A DNA stretch of 64,000 nucleotides from Rhizobium sp. 11515TR (GTDB taxonomy: Bacteria; Pseudomonadota; Alphaproteobacteria; Rhizobiales; Rhizobiaceae): assembly GCF_002277895.1 (NCBI RefSeq), contig NZ_CP023000.1:1054001-1118000 (forward strand), given 5' to 3'. A program made the translations under genes and the position numbers. This document shows, in pieces, positions 10,183-18,958 of the stretch; the first letter of the stretch is position 1; each line of letters begins with the position of its first letter. The notes beneath the pieces were generated by a model. That model was not told where the DNA came from, ran no database searches, and saw only the letters and a program-made list of their open reading frames with translations.

Positions 10183-10238
10183 CCCTGGTCCCCTGGGACC
10201 AGGGACGGGAAGCCTGATGTACCGATCCATCAGGCTTC
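10183..10238 (+). terminator. Tandem hairpins after porin gene
   Basis: The first stem is 9 bp, perfect (10183-10191 with 10196-10204, 4-nt loop). The second is 11 bp, perfect (10209-10219 with 10228-10238, 8-nt loop). Neither has a strong T-run, but the position 9 bases after the porin stop suits termination or mRNA 3'-end protection. The next gene is convergent. Confidence 0.65.
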
Positions 10239-10328
10239 TCCCATCGATCGGTTGACCTCCGATCAAAGCCGGAAGGATCCGATTTCCCCGGGTCCTTCTT
10301 ATCTCCATGCAAGATCAACGATGTTACG

Positions 10329-11663
10329 TCAATCCGGCGCATAGAACCCCGCCTGGTGGGCGGCCCGATCCAGCTCCTCCCGGAAATCGGGATGGGCAAG
10401 CGCAATCATCGCCTTTGCCCGCTCCGCCACCGATTTTCCCTTAAGGTTCACCCAGCCATATTCCGTGACAACGATATGGATATCGTTGCGCGACGTCGTT
10501 ACTGGACCTGTCAGCGTTGGAACGATACGCGAAAGCGTTCCTTTGGCCGCCGTCGCATGACAGGCGATGATCGAGCGGCCGCCGCGTGAGCCGTAGGCGC
10601 CTCGGACGAAATCCACCTGCCCGCCCGAGCCGCTGAACTGCCTTCCATTGACGAATTCGGAATTGCACGCGCCATTGAGATCGATCTGCAGCGTCGCATT
10701 GACCGACACCATGCGGTCATTTTGCGCGATGACGAACGGATTGTTCACATAGTCAACGGGATGCGCTTCGACATCGGGATTATCGTTCAGGAAGTCGTAA
10801 AGCGGCTTATCTCCCAGCGCAAAGGTGAAGATGGTTCGCCCGAGATGTATCTGCTTGCGGCTATTGTCGACCACGCCAGCCCTGACCAGGGCGGCAAGTC
10901 CCGATGTCATCATTTCGGTATGGATGCCCAGATGGCGGTGCTGTGAGAGACCGGCGCAAACAGCGTCAGGCAGCGCACCGATGCCCATCTGCAGGCAATC
11001 GCCATCGTTCACGAGTCCCGCGACGATGGCGCCGATCGCATCATCGACTTCCGAGCGAGGCGCGGCAGCGAGCGCCGGCAGGCTTGCGTCGTTCTCGACA
11101 AGCGCGGTGACGCTCGAGACCGGGATCATGCAATTGCCCCGCACGTAGGGCATGCTGGGATTGACTTCGAGGATCAGCCGAGCGCCGGGCTTGCGGGCGA
11201 CCGCCAGGGCATAATCCGTGCTGGCGCCGAGACTGAAATTCCCGTCCTCATCCATAGGCGAGACGGTAGCGATCAACGTATCGACGCCGACATGCTCCAC
11301 CAGCGAGCGCGGCACCTGGCTGAAATGGCACGGCACGATTTCGGCGGCGGGCAGCATCTCCGCCATTCGCCGCTTATCCAGGGCGCGATCCACCGCTCCA
11401 TGAAAATAACTCATGGGAACGATGCGATCGCGCAGGTCGAAGTCGAGCACGCTGGAGCCGGCGACGCCTGTACAAAGCAGGTAGTAAAGCCGGACATTGT
11501 CCACCGCGCCAGCCCGCGCACGGTCGGCCAGCGCCGCAAGGATGGCAGGCGGCTGGCCGGCAGCGATCGGCATGGCGATCTTCGCGCCCGATGGTATTAA
11601 GGCAACGGCCTGATGGGCAGAGCGCACGCGTTCGCGGTATTGCGTCTGATGATTAGCGGCCAT
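10329..11663 (-). CDS. Acetyl-CoA hydrolase/transferase family protein (4-hydroxybutyrate CoA-transferase-like)
   Basis: Moves CoA between acyl groups or hydrolyses acyl-CoA, through a covalent glutamyl-CoA intermediate in this family. It is 444 residues from the ATG at 11663, which is preceded by GGGAGGA; the frame extends further upstream without another good site. Domains: AcetylCoA_hydro N-terminal (about 10-190) and C-terminal AcetylCoA_hyd_C (about 270-420). Visible family motifs are GIGALPDAV, LGIHTEMMTSG (the Glu is the likely catalytic residue) and VVTEYGWVNLKGKS. It has no operon partner: the porin converges on one side and a 304-bp spacer lies on the other. The exact acyl substrate is not predictable. 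Confidence 0.88.
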   Translation of the reverse strand: MAANHQTQYRERVRSAHQAVALIPSGAKIAMPIAAGQPPAILAALADRARAGAVDNVRLYYLLCTGVAGSSVLDFDLRDRIVPMSYFHGAVDRALDKRRMAEMLPAAEIVPCHFSQVPRSLVEHVGVDTLIATVSPMDEDGNFSLGASTDYALAVARKPGARLILEVNPSMPYVRGNCMIPVSSVTALVENDASLPALAAAPRSEVDDAIGAIVAGLVNDGDCLQMGIGALPDAVCAGLSQHRHLGIHTEMMTSGLAALVRAGVVDNSRKQIHLGRTIFTFALGDKPLYDFLNDNPDVEAHPVDYVNNPFVIAQNDRMVSVNATLQIDLNGACNSEFVNGRQFSGSGGQVDFVRGAYGSRGGRSIIACHATAAKGTLSRIVPTLTGPVTTSRNDIHIVVTEYGWVNLKGKSVAERAKAMIALAHPDFREELDRAAHQAGFYAPD

Positions 11664-11967
11664 CGAGTCCTCCCCTTGAATGCCACCGTCAGCACAATTT
11701 GGCATCCACTGCGAGATCGCATAAGGCCCTCCTCCGAGGCCGCCGCGAACACCTTCGCTGCAGTAGGACGCGCTTACATAAAAGCGCCTAACCCGCTGTT
11801 TGCGCAAGACCAGAACATCATACTCACACCGGCAAAGGCGAAATCGTCCTCAACCTTCAATCGGCATTGACGCGGCAACCTCATCGGGCGCAGTCTTCGA
11901 GACTCAAGGATAAAGGGAAGGACAATATCAATTCTCCTTCCTCGGCTGCAATCAATGATGAAGCTTG
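11664..11967. other. 304-bp spacer between two minus-strand genes
   Basis: It contains the promoter region of the CoA-transferase gene and the 3' flank of the multicopper oxidase gene. No gene, repeat or clear hairpin was recognised. Confidence 0.4.
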
Positions 11968-13440
11968 TCAGGCCCTAACGTCGATCATGCCCATCATGCC
12001 GAGATCTTCATGCTCGAGGATGTGGCAATGATACATGCGCGGCCCCGGCAATTCCTGTCGCAGCAGGATGCGTACCGTCTCGCCGGCGGCGACGTTCACG
12101 GTGTCTTTCCAGGCCCGATAGGATGACTTGGTGACCGCGCCGTCCTTTTCGCGTTCGATAAGCTGGAACTGCGTCCCATGCACATGAAACGGATGGTCCA
12201 TATCCGCTTGATTGACGATTTCCCAGAGCTCGACCTGTCCGACCTTCGAAACTTCATCAACGCGCGTCATATCGAAACTGGCGCCGTTGATGAGGAACTT
12301 CATCTCCATGCCTTCCATGGATTCCGTCAATACAAAGCGACGCGTGGCTGACGGTTCCGCGAGGCCATCAATGGTGCGCAGCTTCGCGGGAAGCGGCGGC
12401 GCGACAGGTGCAGCTTCCTCTGAAACACTTGCCGTCAGCAAGGTCATGCCGGCCTCATCGGGCTTGCCCGGCCCCATCCACCCACGCTCATAGTCGAGCG
12501 TGACAAGCTTTGCCGCTCCCGGTCTGTCGAAGGAGATGATGAGCTCGACGCGCTCGGCGGGCGCAAGCAGCAAATCGTCTATGCTGATGGGAGCCTCGAT
12601 AAGGCCGCCATCCGTTCCGACGAGCACCATGGTGGCATTCTCGAATCTCAGCCGCAGGAATCGCGCATTTGTCGCGTTGAGGAGGCGCAGGCGACGCTTT
12701 TCCCCTTTGGCGACGGCCAGAACCGGATTTTTCTGACCATTGACCAACACATGATCGCCGACACGCCCGTTCATCAGATCGATCATGTTGCTCGCCGGCA
12801 TGCTTCCATCTTCGGCGATCCGAAGATCGGTGAACATCAGCATCGTATCGCCATATTCGGCAGGGATCGGGTCATCCTTGGGTTTGACCAGAAAGATGCC
12901 TGCGAGGCCGCGATAGACCTGCGCGGCGGTAAGACCATGCGGATGGGGATGGAACCAATAGGATGCGGCGCTGCCCAGCGGAAGATCGAAAGCATAGATG
13001 CGCTCGCTGCCCGAAGCGACGGGTTCCATGGGACTGCCGTCCTGATCGGCCGGCACCGGCACCCCATGCCAATGAACCGTCGTTGGCTCATCGGGAATGC
13101 CGTTCCTGAAGCTGATCTCAATCCTGTCGCCCTCATAGGCCTCGACCACGGGATTTCCGCCGTTGTAGAGGAGCACGGGCGTATCGAGCCCTTCGGCGAA
13201 GCGAGCAAGCCCCCGCTCGGCGGTAAGCCTTGCCTTGAACAAACCGGCTTCGCCGGCCTCGTTCCTCAAGCGCGGCAACTCGCGCAGAGGCTGCCCCTCC
13301 GGCAGGACGGGCGTGTTGCCGGCCGCAGGCGTCATGTTGTGAGTGCCGTTCATGCTGCCCATGTCGTGCATCATCTGGGCCGAGGCACGTCCGGAAATCG
13401 CAAGGCCCGCCAGCCCCGCTAGAAAATTACGTCTGTACAT
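11968..13440 (-). CDS. Multicopper oxidase, Tat-exported (CueO/CopA-oxidase type)
   Basis: Periplasmic laccase-like oxidase that probably oxidises Cu(I) to less toxic Cu(II). It is 490 residues. The twin-arginine signal YRRNFLAGLAGLAISGRASA fixes the start at 13440, with AGAGGA 10 bases upstream. Three cupredoxin domains carry the copper ligands: HWHG near residue 110, HPHPHG near 155, HPFHVHG near 420 and HCHILEHEDLGMM at the C-terminus (type 1 copper with axial Met). A Met/His-rich stretch MMHDMGSMNGTHNM follows the signal. It lies beside copZ, copA and a CueR-like regulator, which supports a copper-tolerance role. Whether it shares the copZ promoter is unclear; 178 bp separate them. Confidence 0.93.
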   Translation of the reverse strand: MYRRNFLAGLAGLAISGRASAQMMHDMGSMNGTHNMTPAAGNTPVLPEGQPLRELPRLRNEAGEAGLFKARLTAERGLARFAEGLDTPVLLYNGGNPVVEAYEGDRIEISFRNGIPDEPTTVHWHGVPVPADQDGSPMEPVASGSERIYAFDLPLGSAASYWFHPHPHGLTAAQVYRGLAGIFLVKPKDDPIPAEYGDTMLMFTDLRIAEDGSMPASNMIDLMNGRVGDHVLVNGQKNPVLAVAKGEKRRLRLLNATNARFLRLRFENATMVLVGTDGGLIEAPISIDDLLLAPAERVELIISFDRPGAAKLVTLDYERGWMGPGKPDEAGMTLLTASVSEEAAPVAPPLPAKLRTIDGLAEPSATRRFVLTESMEGMEMKFLINGASFDMTRVDEVSKVGQVELWEIVNQADMDHPFHVHGTQFQLIEREKDGAVTKSSYRAWKDTVNVAAGETVRILLRQELPGPRMYHCHILEHEDLGMMGMIDVRA

Positions 13441-13618
13441 CGATTGCTTCCTCTTGCTCACCTGGAAACGATACACCCAGAAGGCCGCTCACCAAGGTAT
13501 CGCGCTCTTTGTCTCTGTGTCGAAGGCGGCTTCAAAGAGCCGTCCTCCGCCGGCTCTGCACGGTCGGCGGGCCTGCGTCGATGAAGGTCAGGAGCAGCGT
13601 GTTCAGGATCTGAACCGC

Positions 13619-13813
13619 TCAATTCGCGACTGCCGGATAGCCGGCCTGTTCGAGAGCCTGCTGGAGGGCCGGCTGAGAGGCAGTCGTCTCGACCTTGACG
13701 GTGCGCGCATCCGGATTGACCTCGATCCTGGCGTCGGGATCGACGGTTTGAATGGCCTTGGCGACAGATCTGGCGCAGCCGCCACAGGTCATGCTTTCAA
13801 TTCTAAGCTCCAT
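13619..13813 (-). CDS. copZ: CopZ-like copper chaperone (heavy-metal-associated domain)
   Basis: A 64-residue cytoplasmic protein consisting of one HMA ferredoxin-like fold. The metal site is MTCGGC at residues 8-13; most HMA domains have M-x-C-x2-C, as here. AAGGAG lies 7 bases before the ATG, and the frame extension upstream to 13885 enters the promoter region, so the short start is preferred. It is divergent from copA and preceded by its own MerR-type promoter (13857-13878), so it should respond to the same copper sensor. It probably shuttles Cu(I) to CopA. Confidence 0.9.
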   Translation of the reverse strand: MELRIESMTCGGCARSVAKAIQTVDPDARIEVNPDARTVKVETTASQPALQQALEQAGYPAVAN

Positions 13814-13856
13814 GAGAATTCTCCTTGGTTTCGATCTCACGGCGCTCAAAATGGAG

Positions 13857-13878
13857 TTTCCAACCATGGTAAGGTCAA
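13857..13878 (-). promoter_or_regulatory. CueR/HmrR-type operator-promoter for copZ
   Basis: Read on the minus strand this begins with a -35-like TTGACC (13878-13873) and continues TTACCATGGTTGGAAA, a dyad overlapping a long spacer, as in MerR-family promoters. It closely resembles the plus-strand site at 13904-13925 (TTGACCTT then CCATGG/CAATGG then TTGGAA). A 19-bp spacer would place the -10 at 13853-13848 (CATTTT). Confidence 0.65.
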
Positions 13879-13903
13879 GTGTCATCCGGCGAAAAAAATG
13901 CTA

Positions 13904-13925
13904 TTGACCTTCCAATGGTTGGAAG
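13904..13925 (+). promoter_or_regulatory. CueR/HmrR-type operator-promoter for copA
   Basis: TTGACC (13904-13909) overlaps a perfect dyad CTTCCAA-TGG-TTGGAAG (13909-13925). This is the layout of copper-responsive MerR promoters in rhizobia, where the regulator binds the long spacer between -35 and -10. The -10 is weak (around 13929-13934). The copA ATG is about 50 bp downstream. Confidence 0.75.
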
Positions 13926-13973
13926 CCTCACCTTCCCTTCACATTCAGATTCCGGAGCGTGAAAGGACCTCCC

Positions 13974-16466
13974 ATGAATAGTTCAGTTCGGCCAATGGAT
14001 TTGCCGACTGTCATATCCCTGCCCATTGAGGGCATGACTTGCGCATCCTGTGTCGGTAGCGTCGAGCGCGCCTTGAAGAACGTTCCAGGCGTCGATGCGG
14101 TATCGGTCAATCTCGCCACCGAAAAGGCGAGCATCACGGCACAGGCAGGCATCGATCAGGCAGAACTCGTTCGGGCCGTCGAAAATGTCGGCTACTCCGT
14201 CCCGGAGAATTTCACCTTTGCCACAGGTTCCGTCGAGCTTTCGATCGAGGGCATGAGTTGTGCCTCCTGCGTCGGCAGCGTCGAACGGGCTCTGAAGACC
14301 GTGCCGGGCGTGAGTGAGGCCGCCGTCAATCTTGCGACGGAGCGGGTCACGATCAAGGGGTCGGCGGACGCCGCAAGCCTTATCGCAGCGGTCGAGAACG
14401 CCGGCTACGAGGCGAAAATCATAAGCGTCGACCGAGGAGACGAAGAAGCCGAACGCGCGCAGAAGAAAGATGCCGAACGGCGAGAGCTCACCCGCGATTT
14501 CACCGTCGCCGCTATACTGACGACGCCGGTCTTTCTGCTGGAGATGGGATCGCACCTCATTCCCGGCGTCCACGGTCTGATCGCAGAGACGATCGGCATG
14601 CAACGGAGCTGGTACATCCAGCTTGCACTGACGACGCTCGTCCTCTTCGTTCCCGGCATCCGCTTCTATAAAAAGGGGTTGCCGGCGCTCCTCCGCCTTT
14701 CGCCCGACATGAACTCGCTGGTCTCCGTCGGCTCATTGGCCGCCTATGGCTATTCGCTGGTTGCGACCTTCGCGCCCGGCCTGCTGCCATCGGGCACGAT
14801 CAATGTCTATTTCGAAGCGGCCGCCGTCATCGTCACGCTCATCCTGCTCGGCCGACTGCTCGAAGCCCGGGCCAAGGGGCGCACCTCCGAAGCGATCAAG
14901 CGCCTGGTGAAGCTACAGGCCAAGACGGCGCGCGTCCGGCGCGACGGCAGGGCCGTCGATCTGCCGATCGGTTCGGTCGTTTCCGGCGACATCGTCGAGC
15001 TTCGCCCCGGCGAGCGGGTTCCGATCGACGGAGAGCTGGTCGAGGGCGAGAGCTATGTCGACGAATCGATGATCACCGGCGAGCCGATCCCGGTCCTGAA
15101 AACGATCGGCAGCGAGGTTGTTGGCGGCACGGTCAACCAGAAGGGCGCCTTTGCCTTCCGCGCGACGGCCGTCGGTGGCAACACGGTGCTTTCACAGATC
15201 ATCCGCATGGTCGAAGAGGCACAGGGGTCGAAGCTGCCGATCCAGGCCATGGTCGATAAAGTGACCATGTGGTTCGTACCTGCCGTGATGGTGGTGGCTG
15301 CCGTCACCTTCGCCGCCTGGCTCTATTTCGGTCCGTCACCTGCCCTCACCTTTGCGCTCATCAACGCGGTTGCCGTGCTGATCATCGCCTGCCCTTGCGC
15401 CATGGGACTTGCCACTCCGACATCGATCATGGTCGGCACGGGCCGCGGCGCTGAACTGGGCGTGCTCTTCCGCAAGGGTGAAGCCTTGCAGCTGCTCAAG
15501 GACGCAAGCGTTGTCGCCATCGACAAGACGGGCACGCTGACGGAAGGCAAGCCGGCACTGACCGATCTGGAACTGGCAGCAGGCTTTGACCGTTCTCACG
15601 TGCTGCGCCTGGTGGCGGCGGTCGAGGCAAAATCCGAGCATCCGATTGCCCGCGCGATCGTCGAGGCAGCCGCTTCCGAAGATCTGGCATTGCCAAGCGT
15701 GTCGGATTTCGAATCGGTGACGGGCTTCGGCGTGAGCGCCAAGGCCGATGACAAGCGCATCCAGATCGGTGCGGACCGCTACATGGCCGAGCTTGGGCTT
15801 GACGTCGCAATCTTCTCTAAAGCCGCCGAGCGCCTCGGCAACGAGGGCAAGTCCCCGCTTTATGCGGCGATCGACGGCAAGCTCGCCGCAATCATTGCGG
15901 TCGCCGATCCGATCAAGGCGACGACACCGGCAGCGATCAAGGCGATGCACGATCTTGGCCTGAAAGTGGCGATGGTCACCGGCGACAATGCCCGCGCGGC
16001 GAAGGCCATTGCCGCACGGCTCGGGATCGACGAAGTCGTGGCCGAAGTGCTGCCGCACGGCAAGATCGAGGCGGTGCGCCGCCTCAAGCGCCAGCACGGC
16101 AAGGTGGCTTTCGTCGGTGATGGCATCAACGACGCACCGGCTCTGGCCGAGGCCGATGTCGGCCTTGCCATCGGCACGGGCACCGATATCGCCATCGAAG
16201 CGGCCGATGTCATCCTGATGTCGGGAAGTCTGCAGGGTGTGCCGAATGCCATCGCCCTGTCCAAGGCAACGATCGGCAACATCAGGCAGAACCTGTTCTG
16301 GGCCTTCGCCTATAATACGGCGCTGATCCCGGTCGCCGCCGGCGCGCTCTATCCGGCCTTCGGCATCCTGCTCTCGCCGGTCTTCGCTGCCGGGGCCATG
16401 GCATTGTCGAGCGTCTTCGTGCTCGGCAATGCGCTGCGGCTGCGCCGCTTTAGGGTCATCAACTAA
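13974..16466 (+). CDS. copA: Copper-exporting P1B-type ATPase
   Basis: Pumps Cu(I) out of the cytoplasm at the cost of ATP. It has 830 residues from the ATG at 13974 (GAAAGGA 6 bases upstream; an in-frame GTG at 13959 is less likely). Two N-terminal HMA domains carry GMTCASC (near 20) and GMSCASC (near 94) and are themselves near repeats of each other. The intramembrane metal site CPC is near residue 472 (IIACPCAMGLATPTS). The phosphorylation site DKTGT is near 516, the nucleotide-binding SEHPIARAI near 555 and the hinge GDGINDAPAL near 715. The CPC type with two HMA domains indicates P1B-1, Cu(I). It is followed 54 bp later by a CueR-like regulator gene on the same strand. Rhizobial homologues are also called ActP. 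Confidence 0.95.
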   Translation: MNSSVRPMDLPTVISLPIEGMTCASCVGSVERALKNVPGVDAVSVNLATEKASITAQAGIDQAELVRAVENVGYSVPENFTFATGSVELSIEGMSCASCVGSVERALKTVPGVSEAAVNLATERVTIKGSADAASLIAAVENAGYEAKIISVDRGDEEAERAQKKDAERRELTRDFTVAAILTTPVFLLEMGSHLIPGVHGLIAETIGMQRSWYIQLALTTLVLFVPGIRFYKKGLPALLRLSPDMNSLVSVGSLAAYGYSLVATFAPGLLPSGTINVYFEAAAVIVTLILLGRLLEARAKGRTSEAIKRLVKLQAKTARVRRDGRAVDLPIGSVVSGDIVELRPGERVPIDGELVEGESYVDESMITGEPIPVLKTIGSEVVGGTVNQKGAFAFRATAVGGNTVLSQIIRMVEEAQGSKLPIQAMVDKVTMWFVPAVMVVAAVTFAAWLYFGPSPALTFALINAVAVLIIACPCAMGLATPTSIMVGTGRGAELGVLFRKGEALQLLKDASVVAIDKTGTLTEGKPALTDLELAAGFDRSHVLRLVAAVEAKSEHPIARAIVEAAASEDLALPSVSDFESVTGFGVSAKADDKRIQIGADRYMAELGLDVAIFSKAAERLGNEGKSPLYAAIDGKLAAIIAVADPIKATTPAAIKAMHDLGLKVAMVTGDNARAAKAIAARLGIDEVVAEVLPHGKIEAVRRLKRQHGKVAFVGDGINDAPALAEADVGLAIGTGTDIAIEAADVILMSGSLQGVPNAIALSKATIGNIRQNLFWAFAYNTALIPVAAGALYPAFGILLSPVFAAGAMALSSVFVLGNALRLRRFRVIN

Positions 16467-16476
16467 AAATCGAATG

Positions 16477-16500
16477 CAGCTGGCCCGAAGGGGCCGGCTG
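16477..16500 (+). terminator. Hairpin between copA and regulator gene
   Basis: A 10-bp stem (16477-16486 with 16491-16500, one T-G wobble, GAAG loop) lies 10 bases after the copA stop and 20 bases before the regulator start. No T-run follows, so it is probably a partial terminator or stabiliser within the operon. Confidence 0.5.
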
Positions 16501-16520
16501 TCTTGTGTAGGAGAATATTC

Positions 16521-16970
16521 ATGAATATCGGACAGGCAGCAAAGGCATCGGGCGTTTCGGCCAAGATGATCCGCTATTACGAAGAAACCGGCCTCATTCC
16601 AGCGGCCGGCAGAACGGCATCGGGCTATCGCGACTATTCGGACACCGACGTGCATATGCTGCGTTTCATCCGCCGGGCGCGCGATCTCGGCTTTGCTGTT
16701 GCGGAAATCAGCGAGCTTTTGGAACTCTGGCGCGACGAAAGCCGCCAGAGCGTGGAGGTCAAGCGCCTGGCTCAGGGCCATATCGAAGCGTTGAAAAAAA
16801 AGATCGCCGACCTGCAGGACATGGAGCACACACTCACCATGCTCGTTAATTCCTGCCAGGGCGACCATCGTCCGCATTGCCCGATCCTGCAGCGCCTCGA
16901 GACTGATCAGGAAGACGAAAATCTGTCGATCCGGCCTCGACGCGGCGCGATATCGCGTCCCCTACAGTGA
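16521..16970 (+). CDS. cueR: MerR-family Cu(I)-responsive regulator (CueR/HmrR)
   Basis: Binds spaced promoters such as those at 13857 and 13904 and activates them when Cu(I) is bound. It has 149 residues, preceded by AGGAG. The N-terminal MerR winged helix is NIGQAAKASGVSAKMIRYYE with TGLIPAAGRTASGYRDY; a coiled-coil dimer helix (LAQGHIEALKKKIADLQDME) follows. The metal loop SCQGDHRPHCPI has two cysteines separated by seven residues, as in the CueR group for monovalent coinage metals. The C-terminal tail after the loop is about 25 residues. It is encoded after copA, so the sensor is probably made as part of the operon it controls. The name hmrR is used in rhizobia. Confidence 0.92.
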   Translation: MNIGQAAKASGVSAKMIRYYEETGLIPAAGRTASGYRDYSDTDVHMLRFIRRARDLGFAVAEISELLELWRDESRQSVEVKRLAQGHIEALKKKIADLQDMEHTLTMLVNSCQGDHRPHCPILQRLETDQEDENLSIRPRRGAISRPLQ

Positions 16971-17045
16971 TCCCTGCCCGCCGACGTCTCGGTGGCGGAT
17001 TGCCGACACAGAGCATGGTCGGGATTAAATCCCTACCAAGGCCAT

Positions 17046-17954
17046 TCAGGCTTCCCTATCCAGAAATTGCCGGAGGCGCGGCACGACGAAATCGAGGAAG
17101 ACGCGCACGCGCTGCGGCATGCGCGCGCCACCAAGAAAGACTGCGTGAATCTGCTCCTCGTCCGGCTCGACAACATCGGCGAGCACCTCGATGAGACGGC
17201 CGGCCGCAATGTCGGCGCGGACGTGATAATCACCCATGCGGGCAAGCCCAACGCCTGCCAGCGCCATGCGCCGCACGGTTTCGCCATTGTTGGCGAGCAG
17301 CGAACTCGTCATGGCGCGATCGACGATGCGGCCGCTTTCCCTTACCGGCCAGACGGGTGTAAGACGGCGGAAATTGAACCCCAGGCAATTGTGCCGCGAC
17401 AGATCTTCGACGGTCAGCGGTGTTCCATGGCGATCGAGATAGCTGGACGCGGCGACGATCTTGCGGCGGGCAATGCCGATGCGGCGCGCGATCATGCCTG
17501 AAGCCGGCAAGGCTCCAACCCGAAAAGCAACGTCGGTACGGTCGAGATAAAGATCGACGATTTCATCGGACAGCGAGAGATCGACGACGACATTGGGGTA
17601 GGTCCGCCAAAATTCCGGTAAGAGCGGTTCAAGCCCGAGCACGCCCAAGGCAACGGAAATGTTGACCCGTACAGTGCCGCCCGTCGTCGTCGCCCCCTGC
17701 GCCAACTCCTGCTCCACCTCGTCGAGATCATGCAGGAGGGCCTGGCTGCGCTCATAGTAGATCCGGCCCTCCAAGGTCAGCGATAGCCGTCGTGTCGAAC
17801 GTTCGACAAGCCGCACGCCGAGCCTGGATTCGATGCGCGAGATCAGCTTGCTGACGGTGGACGGCGTCATGCGCAGCAGGCGGGCCGCTTCGGAAAAGCT
17901 GCCTGCTTCCACCACGCGAAGAAATACCTGCATCTCGCCGACGCGATTGTCCAT
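17046..17954 (-). CDS. LysR-family transcriptional regulator
   Basis: A 302-residue LTTR. The winged helix is at residues 1-60 (FSEAARLLRMTPSTVSKLIS, then LVERSTRRLSLTLEGRIYYE), and the rest is a LysR_substrate domain. It is divergent from an aldo-keto reductase/MFS operon with 168 bp between starts; the spacer contains a perfect TTTCACA-N5-TGTGAAA dyad close to this gene's start (17977-17995), a likely binding site. The probable role is control of that operon and of itself. The effector is unknown. Confidence 0.92.
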   Translation of the reverse strand: MDNRVGEMQVFLRVVEAGSFSEAARLLRMTPSTVSKLISRIESRLGVRLVERSTRRLSLTLEGRIYYERSQALLHDLDEVEQELAQGATTTGGTVRVNISVALGVLGLEPLLPEFWRTYPNVVVDLSLSDEIVDLYLDRTDVAFRVGALPASGMIARRIGIARRKIVAASSYLDRHGTPLTVEDLSRHNCLGFNFRRLTPVWPVRESGRIVDRAMTSSLLANNGETVRRMALAGVGLARMGDYHVRADIAAGRLIEVLADVVEPDEEQIHAVFLGGARMPQRVRVFLDFVVPRLRQFLDREA

Positions 17955-17976
17955 GGAGCACCCATTTTTGATTTAA

Positions 17977-17995
17977 TTTCACAAATAATGTGAAA
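17977..17995. promoter_or_regulatory. Probable LysR operator
   Basis: TTTCACA-AATAA-TGTGAAA, a perfect 7-5-7 inverted repeat containing T-N11-A spacing, 23 bp from the regulator start in the divergent spacer. Confidence 0.55.
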
Positions 17996-18122
17996 AGCTA
18001 CCCAATTATCAAGTGCGTATGCTCTCTCTATTTCATAGGCCGAAGAGATTGCGCCTTCAAATCCGGCGCGTCACCCATTCAGGGCGGCCAAAGCCGCCGA
18101 GGTATTCAAAAAGGAGTTTTCG

Positions 18123-18947
18123 ATGCTCACCGTTACCGCCCAGGGCGCTGCAATTCCCGCGCTCGGCTTCGGCGTCTTCCGCATGTCGGACGCGGAAGTG
18201 GAACGCGTCATCCCGGCCGCACTGGAGGCCGGTTTCCGTCATTTCGACACCGCACAGATCTACCAGAACGAGGAAGCGCTTGGACAGGCCCTCCAGGCCG
18301 CCGGCGCGCGACGGGACGAACTGTTCCTGACCACCAAGGTCTGGGTCGACAATTACAGCAACGAGAAGTTCGCAGCTTCGGTCGACGAAAGCCTCGACAG
18401 GCTGAAGACTGACCGCGTCGATCTTCTCCTTCTGCATTGGCCGGGCGACAAGGTTCCGATCGCGGAGCAGATCGAAATGCTGAATGCCGTCCAGGCCGCC
18501 GGCAAGACCCGCTTTGTTGGCGTCAGCAACCAGAATATCGCGCAGATGCGGGAATCGGTCAGACTTTCCAGCACGCCGATCGTGACCAATCAGGTCGAGA
18601 TCCATCCCTATCTGCCCCAGCACGCGCTCGTCGCAGCCGCAAGGGCAAGCGGTCTTGCGATCACCGCCTACTACGGCATGGCCGACGGCGCTGTACCGAA
18701 GGATCCGGCGATGCAGCGGATCGGCGCCAGATACGGCAAGAGCGCCGCGCAGGTCGGTCTTCGCTGGCTGATCCAGCAGGGCCACATCGCGTTGTCCAAG
18801 ACGGCCAATCCCGAGCGCGTCAAAGAGAACATCGCGATTTTCGACTTCAATCTCGATGAGGCGGATATCGCCGCCATCGCCGCTCTCGCCCGCCCGGATG
18901 GCCGCATCGTCAGCCCTCCAGGCCTCGCCCCCCAATGGGACACCTAA
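18123..18947 (+). CDS. Aldo/keto reductase
   Basis: NADPH-dependent reductase of aldehydes or ketones, 274 residues in the usual TIM-barrel size for bacterial AKR5-like enzymes. The catalytic tetrad is visible: Asp42 and Tyr47 in FDTAQIYQNE, Lys72 in TTKVW and His105 in LLHWPG. The cofactor end has SKTANPERVKENIAIFDF, where family members usually have P-K-S. AAGGAG lies 8 bases before the ATG. It is followed 11 bp later by an MFS transporter gene, so the two are probably one operon under the divergent LysR. The substrate is unknown; a dicarbonyl or 2,5-diketogluconate-type substrate is typical for the group. Confidence 0.92.
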   Translation: MLTVTAQGAAIPALGFGVFRMSDAEVERVIPAALEAGFRHFDTAQIYQNEEALGQALQAAGARRDELFLTTKVWVDNYSNEKFAASVDESLDRLKTDRVDLLLLHWPGDKVPIAEQIEMLNAVQAAGKTRFVGVSNQNIAQMRESVRLSSTPIVTNQVEIHPYLPQHALVAAARASGLAITAYYGMADGAVPKDPAMQRIGARYGKSAAQVGLRWLIQQGHIALSKTANPERVKENIAIFDFNLDEADIAAIAALARPDGRIVSPPGLAPQWDT

Positions 18948-18958
18948 GGAGTTTCAAC

